Notes under the pieces: generated by a model
What the model was told of the DNA's origin: nothing
The model's database searches: none
The model's input: the letters and a program-made list of their open reading frames with translations, nothing else
Origin: Mucilaginibacter ginsenosidivorans
GTDB taxonomy: Bacteria > Bacteroidota > Bacteroidia > Sphingobacteriales > Sphingobacteriaceae
NCBI RefSeq assembly: GCF_007971025.1
Contig: NZ_CP042436.1
Coordinates: forward strand, 496,001 to 560,000
Reading direction: 5' to 3'
Length of the DNA stretch: 64,000 nt
Shown here: positions 58,418-64,000 of the stretch, in pieces
Layout: every line of letters starts with the position of its first letter
How positions within the stretch are numbered: the stretch's first letter is position 1
Position numbers and translations under genes: made by a program

Positions 58418-60253
58418 ATGTGCGGCATTGTAGGTTATATTGGTTACAGGGATGCTTATCCTATAGTTATCAAGGGTTTACATCGTTTAGAATATCGGGG
58501 ATACGACAGCGCAGGCGTGGCGCTTATTGATAAAGATCTTAAAGTTTATAAAAAGGCCGGGAAAGTGAGCGACCTGGAGCACTTTACCGATGGCTTGAAC
58601 ACAAAAGGCTCCATCGGTATGGGCCATACGCGCTGGGCCACGCACGGCGCCCCCAGCGACCGCAATTCGCACCCGCATTCATCTGGCAACCGCAGGCTCA
58701 CCATTATCCATAACGGCATTATCGAAAATTATGCGGTGATCAAGGAAACTTTACTTGCAAAGGGCCATGTTTTCCTGAGCGATACCGATACTGAAGTTCT
58801 GATACACCTGGTGGAAGATATTCAAAAGGAAACCGGTCTTGACCTGCGTGAGGCCGTGCGGATAGCCCTGAATAAAGTGATCGGTGCATACGCGATCGTT
58901 ATCATGAGCGCCGATGAGCCGGATCAGCTGATAGCCGCCCGCAAGGGTAGCCCGATGGTGATCGGAGTAGGCGAAGGGGAATATTTCATCGCTTCGGATG
59001 CTACGCCGATCGTGGAGTATACCAAGAATGTGATCTACCTGAATGATAACGAGATCGCCTACATACGTCGCGAGGACCTGCTGATCAAGAATATTGATAA
59101 TACAGTACAAACACCCTATGTACATGAACTGGACCTGAAGCTGGAGATGCTTGAAAAAGGCGGCTACGATCATTTTATGCTGAAGGAGATATATGAACAG
59201 CCCCGCTCCGTCCGCGACTGCATGCGCGGGAGGATATATCCGCAGCAGGGCCTCGTACAATTAGGCGGCATAAAGGAATATACTGAAAAGCTCAAAAATA
59301 TCGACCGCATTATCATAGTGGCCTGCGGAACCTCGTGGCACGCGGGGCTGGTTGGCGAATATTTGATAGAGGAGTATGCCCGCGTATCGGTTGAGGTGGA
59401 ATACGCTTCTGAATTCAGATACCGCAACCCGATAATTACTGAAAAGGACTTGGTTATAGCCATTTCCCAATCAGGCGAAACCGCCGATACCATGGCAGCT
59501 ATAGAATTGGCAAAAGAAAAAGGCGCAACCATATTCGGCATTTGCAACGTAGTTGGGGCCTCTATCCCGCGTACAACCCATGCGGGTGTCTATACGCACG
59601 CCGGACCTGAAATTGGCGTCGCCTCCACCAAGGCTTTCACCGCCCAGGTCACTGTGCTTACCCTGATGGCCTTCTATATTGCGCAGCAACGGGGTACCAT
59701 CACCCAAAGCAAACTGGTTGAATACCTTACCGAGCTTAACGAAATACCTAACCTGGTTGAGATCGCGCTTAAATCCAACGATCATGTTAAAAAGATCGCC
59801 GCCCGATTTAAGGACTCGACCAACTGCCTGTTCCTGGGCCGTGGAAGCTCGTTCCCCGTGGCGCTGGAAGGCGCATTAAAACTGAAGGAAATATCCTACA
59901 TACATGCGGAAGGTTACCCGGCCGCCGAAATGAAACACGGGCCCATCGCACTGATCGATGACGAGATGCCTGTTGTATTTATCGCTACCAAACATTCGTC
60001 GTACGAGAAGGTGATCAGCAACATCCAGGAAGTTAAGGCACGCAAAGGGCACGTGATCGCTATCGTTACCGAAGGCGATACCGACGTAAGGGCGATGGCA
60101 GACTATGTCATCGAAATACCGCAAACAGCCGAAGCATTCGTGCCATTACTGGCCACCATACCATTACAGTTACTGGCCTATCACATCGCTGTAATGCGGG
60201 GATGTAATGTCGATCAACCCCGGAACCTGGCTAAATCGGTGACGGTGGAATAG
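58418..60253 (+). CDS. glmS: Glutamine--fructose-6-phosphate aminotransferase
   Basis: The 611-residue protein begins MCGIVGYIG with the catalytic Cys exposed at position 2 after Met removal. The glutaminase domain covers about 1-240 (GHTRWATHGAPSDRNSHPH) and two SIS sugar-isomerase domains follow (CGTSWHAG near 303, SQSGETADT near 349, RGSSFPVALEGALKLKE near 475). It makes glucosamine-6-phosphate for cell-wall and LPS precursors. The length matches the family. No glmS ribozyme is seen upstream. Confidence 0.97.
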   Translation: MCGIVGYIGYRDAYPIVIKGLHRLEYRGYDSAGVALIDKDLKVYKKAGKVSDLEHFTDGLNTKGSIGMGHTRWATHGAPSDRNSHPHSSGNRRLTIIHNGIIENYAVIKETLLAKGHVFLSDTDTEVLIHLVEDIQKETGLDLREAVRIALNKVIGAYAIVIMSADEPDQLIAARKGSPMVIGVGEGEYFIASDATPIVEYTKNVIYLNDNEIAYIRREDLLIKNIDNTVQTPYVHELDLKLEMLEKGGYDHFMLKEIYEQPRSVRDCMRGRIYPQQGLVQLGGIKEYTEKLKNIDRIIIVACGTSWHAGLVGEYLIEEYARVSVEVEYASEFRYRNPIITEKDLVIAISQSGETADTMAAIELAKEKGATIFGICNVVGASIPRTTHAGVYTHAGPEIGVASTKAFTAQVTVLTLMAFYIAQQRGTITQSKLVEYLTELNEIPNLVEIALKSNDHVKKIAARFKDSTNCLFLGRGSSFPVALEGALKLKEISYIHAEGYPAAEMKHGPIALIDDEMPVVFIATKHSSYEKVISNIQEVKARKGHVIAIVTEGDTDVRAMADYVIEIPQTAEAFVPLLATIPLQLLAYHIAVMRGCNVDQPRNLAKSVTVE

Positions 60254-60259
60254 TGAGTG

Positions 60260-60376
60260 GTGAATAGTCAATAGTGAATGGTCAATAAATAGCCTGTTTT
60301 CCGTAATAACAAAAGACCCCGATAGTTTGATACTATTGGGGTCTTTTGTTATTACTACTCACCATTGACTATTCAC
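60260..60376. terminator. Nested inverted repeat and terminator after glmS
   Basis: The core GTAATAACAAAAGACCCC (60303-60320) pairs with GGGGTCTTTTGTTATTAC (60338-60355). Outside it GTGAATAGTCAATAGTGA (60260-60277) pairs with TCACCATTGACTATTCAC (60359-60376) at 17 of 18 positions. The core alone is a strong bidirectional terminator. Confidence 0.82.
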
Positions 60377-60444
60377 AAAACCGGTGCGATTTATCACATA
60401 GAAAAAATCGATAATTAATTAGATTTTAATTAGATTTGCTCTAT

Positions 60445-61380
60445 ATGACCATTACCCAGCTTGAATATATTGTCGCCGTTGATACCTACCGAAGCTTTGT
60501 TATGGCTGCCGAAAAGTGTTTTGTTACACAACCTACACTTAGCATGCAGGTGCAAAAGCTGGAGGATACCCTTGGCGTAAAGATATTCGACCGCAGCAAG
60601 CAGCCTGTCACGCCTACCGAAATTGGCATCGAGATCATCGACCAGGCCAGGATCATGCTCGCCGAAAGTGAAAAGATCAAAGAGATCATTACCGACAGGC
60701 AGAAAGAGCTATCCGGCGAGCTAAAAGTGGGCATCATACCCACAGTATCACCCTATATTTTACCAAAGATCATTTCGAGCTTCATTCAAAAGTATCCCCA
60801 GGTAAAGCTTATTGTATGGGAGCAGACAACCGAAGAGATCATACAGCAATTGAAGCTGGGCACACTGGATTGCGGCATCCTTTCGACACCGCTGCATGAA
60901 AGTACGCTTACCGAAATACCTGTTTTTTATGAAAACTTCGTTGCTTACGTATCCAAACACAGCAAGCTTTCCAAAAAGAAAAGTATAGTGCCGGAAGATA
61001 TTGATATGGAGGAAATTTGGGTATTGAACGAGGGTCATTGCATGCGCGAACAGGTGCTGAACATATGCCAGCGCCGGCGATCGACCAAGAGTTTTCTTCA
61101 TTTTGAATACAATACCGGAAGTGTTGAAACACTCAAACGGATGGTAGACCAGAACAACGGCGCGACAATACTGCCCGAACTTGCGCTGGCCGAATTGACC
61201 GAAAAACAACTGGATAAGGTACGCTATTTTAAAACACCTGAGCCTGCCCGCGAGGTAAGCATTGTGATACAAAAGAACTTTCTGAAGCGCCGCATGATAG
61301 AGGCTTTGAAAACAGAGATACTCGAGTTTGTACCCAAAAGGATGAAAAGCAGGAAGAAAAAGGAAGTGATGGAGATATAA
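60445..61380 (+). CDS. oxyR: OxyR-type LysR regulator
   Basis: With the ATG at 60445 the product is 311 residues, and the peroxide-sensing cysteines fall at 199 and 208 (EGHCMREQVLNIC), the same numbers as in E. coli OxyR, which supports this start. The N-terminal HTH reads FVMAAEKCFVTQPTLSMQVQKLE. On oxidation it would form the 199-208 disulfide and activate peroxide defence. TAGATTTG (60431-60438) lies six bases before the ATG. The neighbouring reductase genes and sod fit an oxidative-stress role. Confidence 0.92.
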   Translation: MTITQLEYIVAVDTYRSFVMAAEKCFVTQPTLSMQVQKLEDTLGVKIFDRSKQPVTPTEIGIEIIDQARIMLAESEKIKEIITDRQKELSGELKVGIIPTVSPYILPKIISSFIQKYPQVKLIVWEQTTEEIIQQLKLGTLDCGILSTPLHESTLTEIPVFYENFVAYVSKHSKLSKKKSIVPEDIDMEEIWVLNEGHCMREQVLNICQRRRSTKSFLHFEYNTGSVETLKRMVDQNNGATILPELALAELTEKQLDKVRYFKTPEPAREVSIVIQKNFLKRRMIEALKTEILEFVPKRMKSRKKKEVMEI

Positions 61381-61384
61381 CGTT

Positions 61385-62413
61385 TTAACAGGTTTCTGGC
61401 GGCCCGGTATAGACTATCACCACATCATCGCCTACCGGGTGGCCGGTACAGGTCAACACCCAGCCCCTTGCTATATCCTCGTCTGTCAGCACCTCATTAG
61501 CCGACATCAGCACCTTACCGCTTTTACAGATGGCCGAACATGCCGAGCAGGCGCCCACACGGCAGCTATATGGAATGGCTAGTTTGTTCTGAAGTGCCGC
61601 CTGTAATATCGATTGATTTTCGCCCACGGCTATATCATGAATTTCGCCTTTGAAATGTATTTTAACATTGCCCGGCGGGTAATTAACCAAGTTGCCGGCA
61701 ACAGGCACCGTTTCGATCACAAAGTTCTCCTTGCGGATACTGTTCGGATCGATGCCGGTATACAGTAACGTCAGCCGTACCATACGCATAAAGGTGAAGG
61801 GGCCGCAGATATAAAACTCTGCCTTATCAATATTGAAATAGCTGTTTTGCTTTACTAATTGTTCAACCAGTAAATTGTTTAGCCTTTTGCCTTTGCTGCT
61901 GATAAAATAATGGATTTGTAACCTTTCCGGATGATCTTCGGCAAGATGATCCAATTCATCCTTAAATAAAACCGAGCCGGTTGCACTGCTGTAAACGAGT
62001 ATAAGCTTACTGTTGCCCGGATGCCGCATGATGTGTTTGATCTGCGAGAAAACCGGCGTGATACCGCTTCCTCCTGCAAAAAAGAAGATGTCTTTTTCAG
62101 ACCGGTAGTCATTTACGGTAAAACGTCCCGCAGGTTCAACTGCATTCAAAATGTTGCCAACCTTCAGTTTAGTCAGCATAAACCGAGATATCTCGCCGTT
62201 GGTTTGACGCTTCACCGTGATGGCAAGCAGAGTATCTTCAGGAGACGAGCTTAGTGAATACGACCGCCGTATCTCCACATCCCGATGGGTAAACACCAGG
62301 GTTAAAAACTGGCCCGCCTGGTATGTAACTCTCTTACCGGAAGTCTCCTTTAAAAAGAATGTCGCAGCATCGGGTAATTCCCATTTAATAGCCTCAATTC
62401 GCAGCTGAAGCAT
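61385..62413 (-). CDS. Ferredoxin-type NAD(P)H oxidoreductase with a 2Fe-2S domain
   Basis: The 342-residue protein has an FAD-binding domain (IRRSYSLSSSP near 50), an NAD-binding domain (FAGGSGITPVFSQIKH near 113 and EFYICGPFTFM near 205) and a C-terminal plant-type 2Fe-2S ferredoxin domain (CRVGACSACSAIC near 290-302, last Cys in TCTGHP). It is related to phenylacetate and HCP/flavohaemoglobin-type reductases. Its ATG overlaps the stop of the upstream MDR gene (TGATG). The electron acceptor is unknown. Confidence 0.9.
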   Translation of the reverse strand: MLQLRIEAIKWELPDAATFFLKETSGKRVTYQAGQFLTLVFTHRDVEIRRSYSLSSSPEDTLLAITVKRQTNGEISRFMLTKLKVGNILNAVEPAGRFTVNDYRSEKDIFFFAGGSGITPVFSQIKHIMRHPGNSKLILVYSSATGSVLFKDELDHLAEDHPERLQIHYFISSKGKRLNNLLVEQLVKQNSYFNIDKAEFYICGPFTFMRMVRLTLLYTGIDPNSIRKENFVIETVPVAGNLVNYPPGNVKIHFKGEIHDIAVGENQSILQAALQNKLAIPYSCRVGACSACSAICKSGKVLMSANEVLTDEDIARGWVLTCTGHPVGDDVVIVYTGPPETC

Positions 62414-63414
62414 CACGACCAGGTTTTAAGCACGATCTTGCCGAACTGGGTCGAGTGCTCCATTTTCCGGACTGCCTTATCAGCATCGGCCAATAGGAAC
62501 ACCTCATCCACGACCGGGACTATTTGATGTTCGTTCACAAAATCTACCATCGCCTTAAAATCATCCGGCGAACCCATGGTAGTCCCCAATATCTGTAGTT
62601 GCTTCCAGAATATCTTGCGCCCGTTCAACGGAGGGATGTTCCCGGCCGTTCCACCAAAGAAAACGATACGGCAGCCGGGGTTGGCCAGATCGAGCAATTT
62701 ATCGAAACCATCGCCCAGCGCGCTGTCTATGATCACGTCAAACCCACCCGCCATCAGCTTTAATTGTTCGGCCCAATCCTGCGCTTTGTAATTTACGCCT
62801 GCAGAAGCACCCATTTGCTTCGCCATTTCAATTTTATCACCCGAGCCGGATGTTACAAACACCCGGCACCCGGCCGCAACAGCCCATTGCAGCGTGAATG
62901 TACCGGTACCGCCACCTACCCCGGTTATAAGTACCTTATCGCCCTTTTTTGCTTTACCTTTCGTAAATAAAGCGCGGAACGTCGTCAAGCCGGCAAGGGG
63001 TAGTGCCGCAGCCTGTTCCCAGCTCAGGTGCGCCGGTTTCAGGTAAAGGTATTCGGCTTTAACTTTTACATATTCGGCCAGGGTGCCATTTTCCGGCAAA
63101 CCCAATATGCTAAAATCCCGGTTCTGGTATCCGGCATTGGGGCCCCAGTTATGGCAAGGATTAATGATCACTTCTTTATTAAGCCATTGCTTATTGGCAT
63201 TGTCCCCAACTTCTGATACGATACCTGCCCCGTCCGAGCCTAATATCGACGGATACTTTATTCCAGCGTATTTACCTATAGTTATCCAGTAATCCCGCCG
63301 GTTAAGCGCCGCGGCTTTGATCTGCACCAAAACTTCATCAGCGCCCATGGCAGGCTTTTCAACTTCTTTTAATACCAGCGGCTTATCTGCGGCTTCTAAT
63401 ACGATGGCTTTCAT
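62413..63414 (-). CDS. MDR-family quinone oxidoreductase / zinc-less alcohol dehydrogenase
   Basis: The 333-residue protein has the MDR start MKAIVLEAADKPLVLKEVEKP, a catalytic-domain segment NRRDYWITIGKYAGIKYPSILGSDGAGIV and the NADPH motif VLITGVGGGTGTFTLQWA near residue 155. The zinc-binding Cys set is incomplete, so it is probably a quinone or enone reductase. It is translationally coupled to the ferredoxin-type reductase downstream. The substrate is unknown. Confidence 0.88.
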   Translation of the reverse strand: MKAIVLEAADKPLVLKEVEKPAMGADEVLVQIKAAALNRRDYWITIGKYAGIKYPSILGSDGAGIVSEVGDNANKQWLNKEVIINPCHNWGPNAGYQNRDFSILGLPENGTLAEYVKVKAEYLYLKPAHLSWEQAAALPLAGLTTFRALFTKGKAKKGDKVLITGVGGGTGTFTLQWAVAAGCRVFVTSGSGDKIEMAKQMGASAGVNYKAQDWAEQLKLMAGGFDVIIDSALGDGFDKLLDLANPGCRIVFFGGTAGNIPPLNGRKIFWKQLQILGTTMGSPDDFKAMVDFVNEHQIVPVVDEVFLLADADKAVRKMEHSTQFGKIVLKTWS

Positions 63415-63434
63415 GCAAGAACATTTTTCAAAAT

Positions 63435-63529
63435 TGTCGTTCTGAGCGTAGCGAAGAATCTAATAATGGGCTTATTTTTCGGACACAAAATACTTCCTTA
63501 ACAGATGCTTCACTGCGTTCAGCATAACA
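63435..63529. repeat. Inverted-repeat element between an MDR gene and sod
   Basis: TGTCGTTCTGAGCGTAGCGA (63435-) and its diverged complement AGATGCTTCACTGCGTTCAG (63503-) form arms of 27 bases with about 20 matches, around a 41-base centre. No gene lies inside. Confidence 0.65.
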
Positions 63530-63548
63530 AAAGGGATATATCTTAAAC

Positions 63549-63574
63549 AAAAAACGGCGAGATACCCCGCCGTT
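63549..63574 (-). terminator. Intrinsic terminator of the superoxide dismutase gene
   Basis: On the reverse strand AACGGCG...CGCCGTT is followed by TTTTT. It lies 20 bases beyond the sod stop. Confidence 0.88.
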
Positions 63575-63594
63575 CAAATCTTCTATTTTACTTA

Positions 63595-64000
63595 TTAAGC
63601 TGTTGCTTTTGCATATAGCTCGGCAACATGGTTCCAGTTGATCACGTTCCAGATAGCGGCCAGGTAATCCGGGCGGCGGTTCTGGTATTTCAGGTAGTAA
63701 GCATGTTCCCACACGTCGATACCTAAAATAGGCGTACCTTTTACTTCGGCAATATCCATCAAAGGGTTGTCCTGGTTAGGGGTCGAAGTAACCGCTAATT
63801 TTTTATCAGCAGTAACGATCAGCCATGCCCAGCCGGATCCGAAACGGGTTGCGCCTGCTTCAGACATCTTTGTTTTAAAGTCGGCAAATGAACCGAAAGT
63901 ACCGGTTATTGCTTCAGCAAGTTTGCCGGATGGCTCTCCGCCGCCGCTTGGCGAAAGCAGGGTCCAGAACATGGTGTGGTTATAGTGTCCGCCGCCATTA
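63595..64000 (-). CDS. Superoxide dismutase (Fe/Mn family), N-terminus cut by the window
   Basis: The visible 134 residues run from [12 protein letters not shown], the second half of the conserved metal-binding helix, through GSGWAWLIV to the metal-ligand motif [18 protein letters not shown] and a normal C-terminus. It converts superoxide to peroxide. The start lies beyond base 64000. It is downstream of the OxyR-reductase group, consistent with an oxidative-stress locus. Confidence 0.95.
   Translation of the reverse strand, partial: NGGGHYNHTMFWTLLSPSGGGEPSGKLAEAITGTFGSFADFKTKMSEAGATRFGSGWAWLIVTADKKLAVTSTPNQDNPLMDIAEVKGTPILGIDVWEHAYYLKYQNRRPDYLAAIWNVINWNHVAELYAKATA

Noticed and set aside
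1-64000. CRISPR arrays, rRNA or tRNA genes.
   Set aside because: No regularly spaced direct repeats and no tRNA or rRNA core sequences were found on reading either strand.

Overview
The window reads as chromosomal DNA of a Bacteroidota bacterium, most likely a Sphingobacteriaceae member of the Mucilaginibacter/Pedobacter kind. The reasons are the Bacteroidota promoter form (TAnnTTTG, sometimes with TTG about 20 bases upstream) in front of many genes, frequent TTG/GTG starts, secreted or lipoprotein peptidases of families M13, M14, M20, S9 and C40, a TonB-dependent receptor under a TPP riboswitch, a 938-residue CarB, a one-domain GT5 glycogen synthase next to panC, and a DUF4270 protein. The genus is inference; no rRNA or tRNA gene is present to anchor it.

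Layout. 1-4.7 kb: the end of an RlmI-like rRNA methyltransferase, then an ECF sigma / anti-sigma / secreted beta-strand protein operon and a divergent HxlR regulator / SRPBCC protein pair sharing two operator-like repeats. 4.7-12.3 kb: an accessory stretch with an AraC regulator, two SDR oxidoreductases (one frameshifted), a DoxX-like protein, a truncated lipocalin-like gene, a DHFR-like reductase, an alpha/beta hydrolase and a DUF4291 pair. 12.3-20 kb: NadR-type kinase and PnuC transporter, M13 peptidase, XRE regulator, a candidate 31-residue gene with its own promoter and terminator, acyl-CoA dehydrogenase, a TlpA-like thioredoxin and peptidase T. 20-28.6 kb: outer-membrane protein, M14 peptidase, rhomboid protease, a TPP-riboswitch-controlled TonB receptor and an NlpC/P60 hydrolase. 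28.7-42 kb: aspS with a toxin-antitoxin pair at its 3' end, secreted proteins, duplicated zinc-ribbon membrane proteins, a class C beta-lactamase-like hydrolase, an S9 peptidase, ssb and mutY. 42-47 kb: HU, a TPR protein, a bS22-like ribosomal microprotein, RNase E/G and RadA. 47-64 kb: an NHL lipoprotein, carB, a TonB_C protein, panD/panC, glycogen synthase, DUF4270, glmS, then an oxidative-stress group (OxyR, ferredoxin-type reductase, quinone oxidoreductase) ending in a superoxide dismutase cut by the window edge.

How the parts fit. Most of the window is housekeeping: pantothenate (panC/panD), pyrimidine/arginine (carB), amino-sugar (glmS), DNA repair (mutY, radA, ssb) and translation (aspS, bS22-like, RNase E/G). 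Around it lies a protein- and peptide-scavenging surface typical of Bacteroidota. The most unusual material is non-coding: at least five kinds of intergenic palindrome or hairpin element, a run of genes whose predicted transcription start falls on the start codon, a TPP riboswitch with a long insert in one linker, and repeat-like DNA carried in frame inside radA.
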